Source: Sternotherus odoratus | Taxonomy: Eukaryota > Chordata > Testudines > Kinosternidae | Assembly: GCA_032164245.1 (NCBI GenBank) | Contig: JAVMKO010000003.1 | Span: forward strand, 140,295,259 to 140,359,258 | Reading direction: 5' to 3' | DNA length: 64,000 bases | Part shown: positions 34,207 through 45,094 of the stretch, piece after piece | Layout: every line of letters starts with the position of its first letter | How positions within the stretch are numbered: the first letter of the stretch is position 1 | Notes under the pieces: generated by a model | What the model saw: the letters and a program-made list of their open reading frames with translations, nothing else | Told to the model about the DNA's origin: nothing | Databases searched by the model: none | Position numbers and translations under genes: made by a program

Positions 34207-35526
34207 ATGGAGCCTGCTGATGCCACCGCTGCAGTACTGGCCGTTGTGCGGACCTCGCACACTGTTGTGGATTTTATGCTGTACCGTCTGCAGAGGAATG
34301 TGATCCGGAGACAACTGCGCTTTCTGGAACCCGATGACAGTGATGAGGAGGAGATGGACCTGGACGTGCACAGCAGGGACAGGGACACTGACGTTTTTGG
34401 AAGTAGGGTGACCAACAATCTGTCAAATTTGGTGGCAATGGGGCAGGCTCATGCCATGGAACGTCAATTCTGGGCCAGGGAAACAAGCACTGACTGGTGG
34501 GATCGCATAGTGCTGCGGGTCTGGGATGACTCCCAATGGCTCAGAAACTTTCGCATGCGTAAGGGCATGTTCATGGAACTTTGTGACTTGCTTTCCCTGG
34601 CCCTCAAGCGCAAGAATACCAAAATGAGAGCGGCCCTTACAGTTGAGAAGTGAGTGGCGATAGCCCTCTGGAAGCTTGCAACGTCAGACAGCTACCGGTC
34701 AGTCGCGAATCAGTTTGGGGTGGGTAAATCTACAGTGGAGTCTGCTGTGATGCAAGTAAGCAGAGCAATCGTCGAGCTGCTGCTACCCAGGGTTATAAAC
34801 CTTGGAAACCTGCAAGCTACAATAGATGGCTTTGCCACCATGGGATTCCCTAACTGTGGTGGGGCTATAGATGGGACTCATATCCCTATCCTGGCACCGG
34901 ACAACGAGGCCGCAGAGTACAGAAACCGGAAGGGATATTATTCTATGGTTATGCAAGCACTGGTTGACCACAAGGGACGTTTCACCGACCTGTACGTGGG
35001 GTGGCCGGGAAAGGTTCATGACGCTCGTGTGTTCAGGAACCCTAGGATATTTAGACAGCTGCAGCAAGGGATTTTCTTCCCCGACCAGAAAATTACTGTG
35101 GGGGGTGTAGAAATGTCGATCGTTATCCTTGGGGACCCAGCCTACCCCTTAATGCCCTGGCTTATGAAGCCCTACACTGGAGCCCTGGACAGGGGTCAGG
35201 AGCTGTTCAACTACAGGCTGAGCAAGTGCAGAATGGCAGTAGAGTGTGCATTTGGCCGACTGAAGGGGAGATGGTGTTCATTACTGATTCGCTCAGACAT
35301 CAGCGAGAGAAATATCCCCATTGTTATTGCTGCTTGCTCTGTGCTCCACAATCTCTGAGAGAGCAAGGGGGATACGTTTATGGCGGGCTGGGAGGCAGAG
35401 GCAAATTTCCTGTCCGCTGCTTACCAGCAGCCAAACAGCAGGGAAAGTAGAAGAGCGCACCATGACGCGCTGCGCCTCAGGGACGCCTTGAAAACCAGTT
35501 TTATGAGTGCCCAAGATGGCGTTTGA
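34207..35526 (+). pseudogene. Harbinger (HARBI1-like) DDE transposase with two in-frame stops
   Basis: The enzyme cuts and joins Harbinger ends through a DDE nuclease and is the ancestor of the host gene HARBI1. The frame is continuous for 439 residues apart from TGA at 34651-34653 (codon 149) and TGA at 35356-35358 (codon 384). The first stop sits where CGA (Arg) is likely, a CpG transition; the second follows CSVLHNL, where a Cys is usual. Features in order: acidic stretch DSDEEEMD (about 46-53), WDRIVLRVWDDSQW, a helix-turn-helix-like region SYRSVANQFGVGKSTVESAV (about 157-176), CGGAIDGTHIPI with candidate catalytic D222, WPGKVHDARVF with D272, GDPAYPL with D310, and VECAFGRLKGRW with E346. 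Length fits the family. The start at 34207 (GAATGG context) is the first ATG after the 5' repeats. AATAAA lies downstream at 35611-35616. One of the best-preserved coding regions in the window, but not functional as read. Confidence 0.9.
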
Positions 35527-35610
35527 GAACCCGCTCCCTTGCTCTGCTCAGCCCTAAGCCTGCCGTCCTTGCACCCTCTTTCCCTCCCCCCTCCCGATGC
35601 TTGCAGAGGA

Positions 35611-35646
35611 AATAAATTCAGTTTTAAAAATCATGGTTTCTTTATT
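35611..35646. promoter_or_regulatory. Back-to-back poly(A) signals of two convergent genes
   Basis: AATAAA on the plus strand at 35611-35616 would serve the transposase. TTTATT at 35641-35646 is AATAAA on the minus strand and would serve the Myb-like gene ending at 35772. The two signals are 24 bp apart, so the two transcripts end tail to tail. Confidence 0.65.
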
Positions 35647-36800
35647 GCTTCATCACAAATACAAATACAGGGGATCACTGGCAAGGTAGCCAAGAAGGGG
35701 TGGGTGAGGAGGGAAACCAGCAGTCACAGTGGTGGAGGAGCGGGGAGAAGGGTGGGGCAAGACAGCAGCTTTTACAAGTTTTTAGAGAAACTCAACCTGC
35801 TGCTGCTTGTGCTGGCTTGTGGGGTAGAGTGGGTCGGTCCCCGGAGCTTCCCCCCCCCCCCGTTTCTCACCCCGCATCTGGGCGGGGAAGCTACGGGACT
35901 TGGGGGGGGGGGGAAAGGTGGTTACACAGAGGCTGTAGAGGTGATCTTTGGCCCTGCTGAAGCTCCACCAGACAACGAAGCATGGCACTTTGCTCCTCCA
36001 TTATGCGGAGCAAAGCATCCATCCGCCATTCTTCACGTTCCTGCAACTTTTCTGCTGCAGCTCTTGATTCTTGCCTTAACTGTAACAATTTTTCCCTCCA
36101 TTCTGTCTGCTGTGCGGCCTCAGCGTTAGAGTGATGCAGAAGTTCGTTAAACATGTCATTGCGCGTTTTCTTTTTACGCTTTCGTATCTGTGATAGCTGG
36201 CGTGAGGGGCAAGAGGGAGGATTCAGAGATAACTGTGCAGCTGTTGAAGAAAGAAAGGTATAAGGTTATGAGACACATACAGTCGTGGAGAACAATGGGA
36301 TTACTATGCAGCGGGGAAACACAATATTCACATGCCTGATATGGTTTCTGACAAGGTCATATTCCTCACCTAAAAGTTACTGGATCAGTCAAAAGTCACA
36401 GAATCAACTCACGCATGAGAGAGCCTCACCACGACTGCTGAAATCACCATGCAGCAGGCTATGGTAAGCAAAGCCATACTCTTTACAGCAGCGCTTGGAT
36501 ATTCCAGAGTAACCCCACCCCCTTCCCCCCCACCGTGTGGCTCCCAGTGAACCGCGAAATGCAAAACAAAACCAAAAACTCTCTGGCTTCGGGCTGGCTG
36601 CGGAAGCATCCACTTGTAGGCTCAAAACTCCTCTAACTGCTCTCGCAACGGGCTGGTTGGGGCGAAGGGGGGATGGATGGCGGTGGGGGGGGCCTTACAG
36701 GCTGTCTTGCTCGCTGTGTCCAGACTAATTGCAGTCTGTATTTCAAACAGGCAACCATGAATGACATAACTCTGCTTAGAATTTCTCGGATAGAGAACGC

Positions 36801-37043
36801 ATGTTGTTGGAATCGTTTCAAAGTCCTGGTGCATTCGCCACACTACTATGCTGCTCAATGATACCAGACTATTTACTACTTTCGTGGCATGGGATGGTCT
36901 CCTATCACGGGGGGCTGGACAAGGTGGCTCTCCCCAGAAATCTGGTGCGGAAGATTCATCGCTACCTCCTGGATAGCTTCATTGAAATGTCCGCAGAGGA
37001 CTTCCGGTCAGTACCTGAGTACATCAACAAGCTCTTTGAGTGA
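36801..37043 (+). CDS. Third open frame of the Harbinger element, inside the Myb intron, unknown function
   Basis: An 80-residue plus-strand frame lies wholly within the intron of the minus-strand Myb-like gene. Its last 48 residues look protein-like and well structured: SYHGGLDKVALPRNLVRKIH, RYLLDSFIEMSAEDFRSVPE, YINKLFE, stop. They contain two probable amphipathic helices, and AATAAA follows 57 bp after the stop (37100-37105), suggesting a real 3' end. The first 30 residues are less convincing. A splice acceptor-like TGTATTTCAAACAG ends at 36750, so the N-terminus may come from an upstream exon. I do not recognise a domain. The segment could be a third transposon gene, a captured host fragment or chance; the 3' signal favours one of the first two. 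Confidence 0.4.
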   Translation: MLLESFQSPGAFATLLCCSMIPDYLLLSWHGMVSYHGGLDKVALPRNLVRKIHRYLLDSFIEMSAEDFRSVPEYINKLFE

Positions 37044-37293
37044 AAAGGGACCAGACCAGCAATGAAAGCACGCCAATTCCTTAGGTCAAGTTAATCATTA
37101 ATAAATGCTTCCTTTAAAAATCATGAGTCATCTAATCCCTTAAAAAAAAAACACTCACCAGAGTTCCCTTCGCCGGCTTGGGTACCCGCTTGAGAGGGTT
37201 GGCGAGTACTGGCTCCAGGGTGATAAAAAGCTCCTGGCTGTCTGGTAATAATACTGTTTCTCCATTTGCGTCCTGCTGTTCCGTGATATTTCC

Positions 37294-37338
37294 CTCCTCC
37301 TCCTCCTCCTCCTCCTCCTCCTCCTCCTCCTCCTCCTC
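37294..37338. repeat. (TCC)15 microsatellite encoding poly-Glu on minus strand
   Basis: 45 bp of TCC/CTC triplets within Myb-like exon 1; they keep the reading frame and encode the acidic tract. Confidence 0.95.
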
Positions 37339-38903
37339 ATCCGAATCCTCCTCAGACCTGACCATTATCCCATGGGTGGAGTCCACGCAGACCGGTGCGA
37401 TGGTGATGGGGGCACCCCCCCATTATCTGATTCCGTTCATTGTAGAACCAGCATGTCCGCGGCGGACCCCCTGAGCATCCGTTTGCCTCCTTGGCTTTCT
37501 GGAACGCTTGCCTCAGCTCCTTAATTTTCACGCGGCACTGCTGGGCGTCCCTGTTGTGGCCCCTTTCCAGCATGGCCTTGGAGACCCTGGCGAACGTGTT
37601 GGCATTCCGTTTGTTGTTGCGGAGTTCCAACATCATGGATTCCTCTCCCCAGATAGATGAGATCCAACACCTCATGATTGGACCATGCTGGAGCTCTTTT
37701 CCTCTGGCTGGTCTCCTGTGCTGCTGAGCTCTGCATGGCATCTTGTGATGCTGAGATCTGCATGGCGGCTTGTGCTGCTGATTTCTCTGAATGGCGACTG
37801 AGCTGTGCAGGTGAGCTGGCCATGCTGACCAAACAGGAAATGCTATTCAAATGTTCCCGGGTCTTTTCCTGTCTACCTGGCCAGAGCAGCGAGTTGAGAG
37901 TGCTGTCCAGAGCGGTCACAGTGGAGCAGTGAGGCAGTCCAGAGCGGTCAGAATGGAGCATTGTGGGACAGCCTCTGGAGGCCAATAACATCCCATTCGT
38001 CCTCACTAGTCCACAATCGATCCAGAGAGGTCGATTTCAGCGCTACTCCTCTCGTTAGGGAGGAGTACAGAAGTCGATTTTGAGGGCCCTTTAAATCAAC
38101 GCAAATGGCGTCTGTGTGAGGACGGGTACAGGTTTATGTCGAATTAACGTCACTAAACTCAACATTAAGCTGTAGTGGGGACCAGCCCTCGGAGATTCAC
38201 AGCAGCCTTTCGTGGCTCAAATATGCCATTCACTCAGCTAACCTCATCACTGTCCAGCATTGGGGAAAGGAAGAAGAACAATCCGTGCAGTCTCTGCTGA
38301 ACTACCTAGTGGGTCATGGAATGGGCCAGAGACTTTCCCCTCTGGTGGAACCCACAGTCCAGGTTAATTCTTCTGGTATCAAGTAGGGAGTTGGGAGAAT
38401 GGGGGGAACTTGGGCCCGCCCTCTACCCCAGGTTCCAGTTCAGGGCCCTGTGGACTGCGGCTGCCTAGAGTGTCTCCTGTAACAGCTGTATGACAGCTCC
38501 AACTCCCTGGGCTACTTCCCCATGGCCTCCTCCCAACGCATTCTTTATCTTCACCACAGGACCTTCCTTCTGGTGTCTGATAACACTTGAACTCCTTGGT
38601 CCTCCAGCAGTATGCCTGCCCACTCCCACCTCCTAGTGCCTCTTGCTCCCAGCTCCTCACACGCACCCCTCACTGACTGAAGTGAGGTCCTTTTTAAAGC
38701 CAGGTGCCTTGATTAGCCTTCCTGTCCTAATTGATTCTAGTAGCTTCTTAATTCCAGGTCTCCTAATAACTGGTTCCAGCAACTTCCTGATTGTTCTGGA
38801 AGAGCCCATAATCTTACTCAGGGAAAAGGGACTGGTTTAATCTGGGGCTAACATATCTATATTCTATTACTCTCCTGTAGACATCTGGCCTGACTCTGTC
38901 ACA

Positions 38904-40345
38904 CTGTGTCTTAATCTGGTCCAGCTGTAGTTTACAATGGCTTCAGAGGAAACCAAGGGCATTTAGAACCAAGATGCTTTGAGCTGAGAGGCTCCATATA
39001 AATACAATATCATCATCTATCAGTGCTGTCAAACATCCTAGCCATTTTTGGTAGTGAATGGGATCTGGATAACTGACTGAGTTCATTCTGGGTAAGACTA
39101 AAGCAATAGTAGTACATTCAGAGAAACAGTCAGAAGAGAAGGCAAGGATTAAATCTGTCCCTTGATCTGAGCATGAATCCCTGCCACGTGTCACTTGAAT
39201 TCACAATTCCATTTAGGGATGTGGCTGAATCCCTAGATGATCATAGAGCAACAGTAACCATGAGTTTTCCAACATTTAATTGTGTAAATCATACAATCTA
39301 GCCTTAAATAAATAAAATTAATCATGAGATTAAAATAAGAAATAGGACAAGTGAACTCCATTACCTTAAATGTAAAGTCTCTGATGCCTGATGGACAAGG
39401 CAAAATCTTCTATTTCAAAATAATTCTGCTGATGTGTCATATTTTATGTACTTCTCTTTCTTGCTTCATTAGACATGTGGATGAAAATAAAAACTTTTGA
39501 TTCTTAAGCATTAATATCTTCCCTTTTTGCTACCCCTCCACCAATATTACACCCCTCTCTGACACTCCAGTAATCACCAGAGCAGCCAGTTTTAATTACA
39601 CAAACATTATGACTTTGGGTGGGGAATAAACAATTTTAGCAGATGAACCCTTAAGAAACAAAGATCCTGTTTTATTGCACCAGTCATTAGTAATAAAGTA
39701 AAGGGGGTGACAAATGCAGAAACATATTGCATTGATTATAAACAAAATTCTTTCTACATCAAATGTTTTGCAAAGTTTTCTATGAGCTTGCAACAGTGAT
39801 CTCTGACTCAGGTTTTAACTTGCACAAAGTGTCCAAAATAAGTGTCCACGCAAAATAACGCAAAAACCCCAACAGTCTCATCTTTGGCTTTGATTTCAAG
39901 GGATTGTGTGAACCCAAAACTCAAAGCAAACCACACACACACACACACACAGAGTAAGCTAAAAGGAGAAAAGATTTGCCTGGCCCCTTGCTAATTCAGA
40001 TCTACAGTTTTACTCTAGATTAGAACCTATAAATCACACTCTATCTACTCATCTCCTCAGACCACATCAAGTCACAGCAGCCATTATGTTGTTCAACTGT
40101 GTGTACATAGGGCCCAATCCAACAACGCATTTTAGTACCTAAGAAGTCCCATTTAAATCAGTAATCATGGGTTTGTTCAAACAAAATCAGGGCTGCAAAG
40201 AGTGATTGTCTTGGTTTCTGGTTAGCGAGACTGTCTCCCTGTGGTTGGGTTCCATGGTTCATCTTTAAACAGACAGCTACGTCTGAGTGCAATAATAGAA
40301 ATATTAATCTGCCTTCTGCTATTCTGGACAAAACAACAAGTCATT
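38904..40345. other. No gene recognised
   Basis: AT-rich, non-coding sequence. A (CA)n run lies at about 39932-39950. Nothing further is supported. Confidence 0.45.
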
Positions 40346-40353
40346 GTCTATCT

Positions 40354-40885
40354 CATTGGTTCTCAAAGTGGGGGTCGAGACCCCTCTGGGGGTCATGAGC
40401 CAGTTCTGTGGGGGTCGCGAGTCCCTCCTGCCAGCAGCTGGCCCCGAACAATGCCGCTGCCATGGGCTGCTGGCAACCGTCCCCTGCTGCTGCAGGCAGC
40501 CCGTGCCCGGGCTGCAGCGGGCTGCCGGCGCCCCCATAGGGCCGGTCGCAGCCGCGGCTCCTGCCGCAGAGGGCTGCTGGTAGCCCCGCAAGCCCGATCC
40601 AGGCCCTGGCTCCTGCTGCGGGCTGCCGGCACTGCCATGTGCCCAACCCGGCCCCTGCTGAGGTGGGCTTCTGGCGCCCCCATGAGCCCAGCCCCTGTCG
40701 CGGTGGGCTACCGGTGCCTCCGTGGGGCTGCTCTGGCCTCGGGGAGGCTGCTGAACCCCCCCCATCCCAGCCCGTGCCACAGTGGGCTGCAGGCACGCCC
40801 CACCCGCCTGACCGTAAGGGGGGGTCGCGCTTAGAGGCCCTGTGTGGGAAAGGGGTCACCACTACAAAAAGTTTGAGAACCACTG
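40354..40885. mobile_element. GC-rich hAT-like MITE (Charlie-type termini)
   Basis: The left terminus CATTGGTTCTCAAAGTGGGG pairs with the right, which reads CAGTGGTTCTCAAACTTTTTG on the minus strand. Flanks GTCTATCT (40346-40353) and CTCTATCT (40888-40895, offset by 2 bp) suggest the 8-bp TSD. The interior is about 70 percent GC with GCTGCCGGC-type modules. The overlapping open frames on both strands (197, 176 and 153 codons) are composition artefacts. Confidence 0.75.
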
Positions 40886-40895
40886 GACTCTATCT

Positions 40896-42479
40896 AGCTT
40901 CCATTAATAATTTTGCTCCCAGCACATGTGTTTACCACCCTCTGTTTGATCCATTTAATGACTTCTTGTATAACCTTTCCAAGGCTATTATTACTGTTAT
41001 TTGGTGTGTGGAAAAGGCAAAGACTCATTAAATGGCCTATATTCCTAGAGTCAGTTACCTTTAGGCAAGAGTGCTCCTGATTTTCAACTCTGGCAACAAT
41101 ATCCAGTGCTGCAAAAACAGAATAGCTTGCAATTGCCGTGCAGCAGATTGGCTGGCTCACTTAGGCCAAGAGAAATGCAGTTTGTTATTATAACCTCAAC
41201 GATAGTTGCCTATGCCAGTTCAAATCTCCAAAAGAGGAATTTATATAGATACTGATGACTGGCCAAATAGACTCTACCTTCAGTAATGGGATGAACTCAT
41301 ATTATTATTGCAGTTTTGTGTATAATAAAGATGGAAGATCTTTTTAGCAACATATGGGAAATCATTATAGCAACAGTCCAAAAACAATTGCCAATGGGTA
41401 GTGTGCTGTCAATTCCTCTCAGTTCATTGCTTCATCACTTCACATCATTCATGACCAGCAGGAATTATTTCTTCTTCCTCAGCATTGCAGCAGTTTAGTT
41501 TCCATGCTCATTAATGTCTGGTGCCTCTTACAATTACAGTTCCCAGCAAATCCAAAAGTCATAAAACATCCTAACATCTGTGAAATTCTATATCTACCAT
41601 GACCATGTGGTACTGAACTCTTATTGTATGTTAAATCTGTTAAATCTAGGTTGTGAAATGATACAACATACTTGGTCCTGGAAACACCAGAGACTGCTGA
41701 AGATGGGATGTCCCATTTGCTAAGAAAACAGAAACAAAATTAATCCTGTATTGGCAGGAGAATGAGCTAAGAAACATAATTAGAGAGTAGCCTAATCTGC
41801 AACGTTTAAATTCAAACTTTCCCAAGTCTGTGGTTCTGAAGTCTGATTCAGCTTGGAACCCAGTGCAAATTTTGGGACTGTTTATATCCATAGTTTAGGC
41901 ACAGACCCTTATCTAAAGCTATTAGGTCTTTTCTACCTGTTAAATTCTATGTTTTTACCAATTCTTTCATGTTGTTACATTAATTTTTATCATTAACGTT
42001 TAATAGACAAGAAATTTGAATAAAGGAATGTGTAGGTATCAAAGCATCCAACTACTGTACCTTCCCTGCCATGTGCTAGCCCATGTTGATCTACTCTGCT
42101 GAACTCATACTGGGAAGTATCATCAGCCTGGTTCTATGAATGATGTCAGATGAGTCAGCATTTTTCAGCACTGTAATGTCCTTCTGGAAACAGCATTGTA
42201 GAATACAGCAATGATTGCTGTATATGCACTTTAGAGCAGACAAAGGCAAATGGATGAAAAATATCTCTCAACTATGTTATCCATGCCCTATAGGTTCAGA
42301 GGTATTTGAATTTCACATTTCTACTTTAAGGGTCTCATAATTTTTTACTGTCTAACTTGCCTGTGAGAAATATATGTGTTAACTACAAATAGAGAAATTG
42401 GCCATTTTCGCCATGCAAAGTCAATTAAATCTCCCACATTTCTGTTTGGTTTAGATTGGACCTCACTGGATGAATTACA
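40896..42479. other. No gene recognised
   Basis: AT-rich stretch without bounded repeats or supported coding sequence. Confidence 0.45.
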
Positions 42480-42481
42480 TA

Positions 42482-42600
42482 GGGTGACCAGACAGCAAAT
42501 GTGAAAAATTGGGACAGGGGGTGGAGGTAATAGGAGCCTATATAAGTAAAAGACCCAAAAATCAGGACTGTCCCTATAAGATCGGGACATCCGGTCACCC
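42482..42600. mobile_element. 119-bp TA-flanked MITE (GGGTGACCAGA), minus orientation
   Basis: The terminus GGGTGACCAGACAGC pairs with the right end, which reads GGGTGACCGGATGTCCC on the minus strand. TA lies on both sides (42480-42481, 42601-42602). Its body is the reverse complement of the copy at 50580-50704 (CTATAAG ... GGAGCCTATATAAG). Confidence 0.85.
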
Positions 42601-42602
42601 TA

Positions 42603-44111
42603 GAATTCCATTATATCTAGTGCACTATATTCCTCTTTGAATGCTTACAATAGTTTTGTCTGGGCAGGCCTATTCAATTTATTCCCTGAAATTCCCAACT
42701 CTGCCTCTGAGGTATTCTGCTTGCAAATTGAGCCAAGATTATACCCACAAATGAAAGAAGAGTATATTGAATATACTGAAATGGAAAAAGAAACATATGT
42801 CCTTTTTGCTCTTGTAAGCCAAACCAGACTAACATGGGGTCTTTAAAAGTAGCTGATTTTGATCACTCAACAACAGTATTCTTCTTCCTGAAGCACCAAG
42901 GATAGTTTTAAAACAATTGAAGCACAAAAGACTGATCAGCACAGAAAAGCTGCTGAGACAAGAAATATGCCTGTATATCACAAATACCTATCTGTTTCAT
43001 AATAGTGTAAAAGATTACCCTTATGCATCCTCTGCCCATTGGCACTGACAATGGATGTCATTGATTTTATATTTAGATTTCATACTTACACAAATTCTAC
43101 ACCAAAGGAACAATAAGGAAAAAAAGCACTATTTTGGTCCATAGACATTCTGTCCGCCATCATACAACGTGAATATGCCATGCAATGATTATTTGTCTGC
43201 AGCAGTTTTACAGAAAGAACTGTCCTAAAACCATAATGCACTGGATGACTCTTTAATTATTTTGGCTAGAAATCTTGACAAGTTAACACAGCCACTCCTA
43301 TGAAACCTCTATTTCCAGACTCAGCTGTGCTCGGCAAGTGCAGTCATGTAAAATTTTGAAATAACTGAACTTATTCAAAACTCAGAACAGGTTCAAGCCA
43401 GTACTTAGTGAATCCAAACTGGTTTGCTGATGCTTACTAAAAAGAAAATTACATTTTAATGAGAGGAAAATAGCAAATGTCAGTAATCATTATAGAGGGA
43501 CTGGTCCAATACTTACTGTGGGGAAAAAGATTTAATTATTTTCAGTTATTTTTTAAATAAAATACTCACAATAATATAACAAAACTATATTTAAAATTCC
43601 AAACAATATCCAACACCAGAGGATAAGGGGACAAATTCAGTGGTAATAGCGTCTATATGAAGGTAAGTTATAGGTCAATAGAGCAAATATAAATACATTT
43701 ATTTTACATGGTAAGGAAGTGGTAGGGCAGACCTTTATTATTGATGTACTGGCTTTTTTTTTTTTTTTAGCACCCTCTTAGTGATTGATTTGCCTGCTTC
43801 AACCCTTCCCTTCCACCCCACTTTTTGAGTTAAACCAACTTATTATCATTCACACCCACCTACTCTGACCTACTAACTTGTCCTATACACCACACCCTCA
43901 GGGCAGTTATTGAGTGGAACAGTAGAAATTATTGCACTTTCTGTGCATGTGCTTGAAGATTCACATACCTGCTAGTCTGGTGAACATTCACTTACATTAC
44001 AATATGACCTCTGAAGTTGGCCCAGAATGTGTGGTTATAGAATGTGTTGAGAGGCACAAGGTTGAAAGCAGAGTGCCTTGTATTGAAGCAGAGGGTAGCC
44101 AATAGAGCCAC
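42603..44111. other. No gene recognised
   Basis: AT-rich sequence with a poly-T run at about 43753-43768. No coding evidence. Confidence 0.45.
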
Positions 44112-44437
44112 CCACTATCTATCTATATATATATATATAAAAGTCAAGTGGTGTATGTATGTATGTATGTATGTATGTATGTATGTATGTATGTACGTAT
44201 GACAGCGAAGTCCTCCCGCACCGTTTGAGCCAGAGACTTGAAATTTGGTACAGTGAGGGGTCTTGGGGTCTAGATGCTGGTAAGGGTCGAAAAATTTTCG
44301 GATCTCATCTCTGACGCCCCCCAGGGGTGAAAGTCTTTCAGGGCCAATCACATCAGCTGGGCGGTTAGGTGGTGATGATGTCATAATACCCCCCTCCAAC
44401 AGACACCTCACTCGCTCAGCTCACCCCTCCCTCCTCC

Positions 44438-45060
44438 AACGGAACCCCGGAGATCCCTCAGTTCTCTACCCCTCCCCCCTCCCAACGGAACCCCGGAGAT
44501 CCCTCAGTTCTCTGCCCCTCCCGCCTCCCAACGGAACCCCGGAGATCCCTCAGTTCTCTGCCCCTCCCCCCTCCCCAACGGAACCCCGGAGATCCCTCAG
44601 TTCTCTGCCCCTCCCCCCTCCCCAACGGAACCCCGGAGATCCCTCAGTTCTCTGCCCCTCCCCCCTCCCAACGGAACCCCGGAGATCCCTCAGTTCTCTG
44701 CCCCTCCCCCTCCCAACGGAACCCCGGAGATCCCTCAGTTCTCTTCCCCTCCCCCCTCCCAACGGAACCCCGGAGATCCCTCAGTTCTCTACCTCTCCCC
44801 CCTCCCAACGGAACCCCGGAGATCCCTCAGTTCTCTGCCCCTCCCGACTCCCCAACGGAACCCCGGAGATCCCTCAGTTCTCTGCCCCTCCCCCCTCCCC
44901 AACGGAACCCCGGAGATCCCTCAGTTCTCTGCCCCTCCCCCCTCCCAACGGAACCCCGGAGATCCCTCAGTTCTCTGCCCCTCCCCCCCTCCCAACGGAA
45001 CCCCGGAGATCCCTCAGTTCTCTGCCCCTTCCCCCTCCCAATGGAACCCCGGACTCCATC
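44438..45060 (+). repeat. 45-47-bp minisatellite, about 13.5 units
   Basis: The unit starts AACGGAACCCCGGAGATCCC and continues with TCAGTTCTCTGCCCCTCCCC. Unit starts are at 44438, 44483, 44530, 44577, 44624, 44670, 44715, 44761, 44807, 44854, 44901, 44947, 44994 and 45040. Units are nearly identical; length variation lies in the C run. The minus-strand 'GRGRELRDLRGSVG' frame is an artefact. Confidence 0.95.
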
Positions 45061-45094
45061 AGCTCTGTGCCCCCCCCACCTGCGATGGATCCGA

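Larger units (their letters stand above)
35772..37823 (-). pseudogene. Myb/SANT-like partner gene of Harbinger, two exons, frameshifted
   Basis: In studied Harbinger elements this DNA-binding partner helps the transposase enter the nucleus and recognise the ends. On the minus strand, exon 1 runs from an ATG at 37823 (MASSPAQLSR) to 37159. It contains the trihelix/SANT region: RKRAPAWSNHEVLDLI, a frame change at about 37651, WGEESMMLEL, ARVSKAMLERGHNRD, CRVKIKELRQAFQKAKE, FYNE. It then has an extra base in the C7 run at 37415-37421, and an acidic tract of about 15 Glu. The donor CTG/GTGAGT (37158-37157) and acceptor TTCTTCAACAG (ending 36241) define a 918-bp intron. Exon 2 from 36240 encodes QIRKRKKKTRNDMFNELLHH and a coiled-coil-like Glu/Arg/Gln-rich region ending LQPLCN. 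Homopolymers G12 (35901-35912) and C10 (35852-35861) break the frame before the probable end, STPQASTSSSRLS ... stop at 35774-35772. The intron phase does not match as read, so at least one indel affects exon 1 or the junction differs. Confidence 0.8.
33857..38188. mobile_element. PIF/Harbinger DNA transposon, about 4.3 kb, two or three genes
   Basis: The left terminus GGGTATGTCTTCACTACAGC pairs with the right, which reads GGGCTGGTCCCCACTACAGC on the minus strand (15 of 20). The 3-bp flanks are TCA (33854-33856) and TCG (38189-38191), consistent with the 3-bp TSD of this superfamily. Inside are a DDE transposase (+), a Myb/SANT-like gene on the opposite strand converging on it, and a third small open frame in the Myb intron. 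Near-identical 29-bp direct repeats (CGAG..GTG..ACT.TGGGTAGGCA) at about 34058-34086 and 34125-34153 lie just upstream of the transposase and may be protein-binding sites. Both main genes are disrupted, so the copy is non-autonomous now. Confidence 0.9.
33791..38903 (+). repeat. Solo-LTR-like repeat split by a Harbinger transposon
   Basis: The left piece 33791-33856 begins TGTTGTGACAAAGTTCCTCC; the right piece 38189-38903 resumes GAGATTCACAGCAGCC and ends CTGACTCTGTCACA. The join therefore starts with TG and ends with CA, about 780 bp in total. The 5-mer CTGTG flanks it at 33786-33790 and 38904-38908, consistent with a retroviral-type TSD, though the left flank is TG-rich. No internal gag/pol sequence is present. 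Family assignment (Gypsy or ERV) is not possible by eye. Confidence 0.55.

Noticed and set aside
33451..34371. 306-codon minus-strand frame
   Set aside because: It spans the LTR-like flank, the Harbinger terminus and the start of the transposase on the opposite strand, so it cannot be one gene; no domain seen.
35539..36129. 196-codon plus-strand frame
   Set aside because: It is the shadow of Myb-like exon 2 on the other strand and crosses G and C homopolymers.
40241..40883. Frames of 197, 176 and 153 codons on both strands
   Set aside because: They come from the GC-rich interior of a hAT-like MITE.
44550..44762. Repeat-protein-like frame 'GRGRELRDLRGSVG'
   Set aside because: Artefact of the 46-bp minisatellite, with no start context or non-repeat domain.
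44402..45060. CRISPR-like regular array
   Set aside because: The repeats are contiguous with no unique spacers, and the genome is vertebrate; it is a minisatellite.
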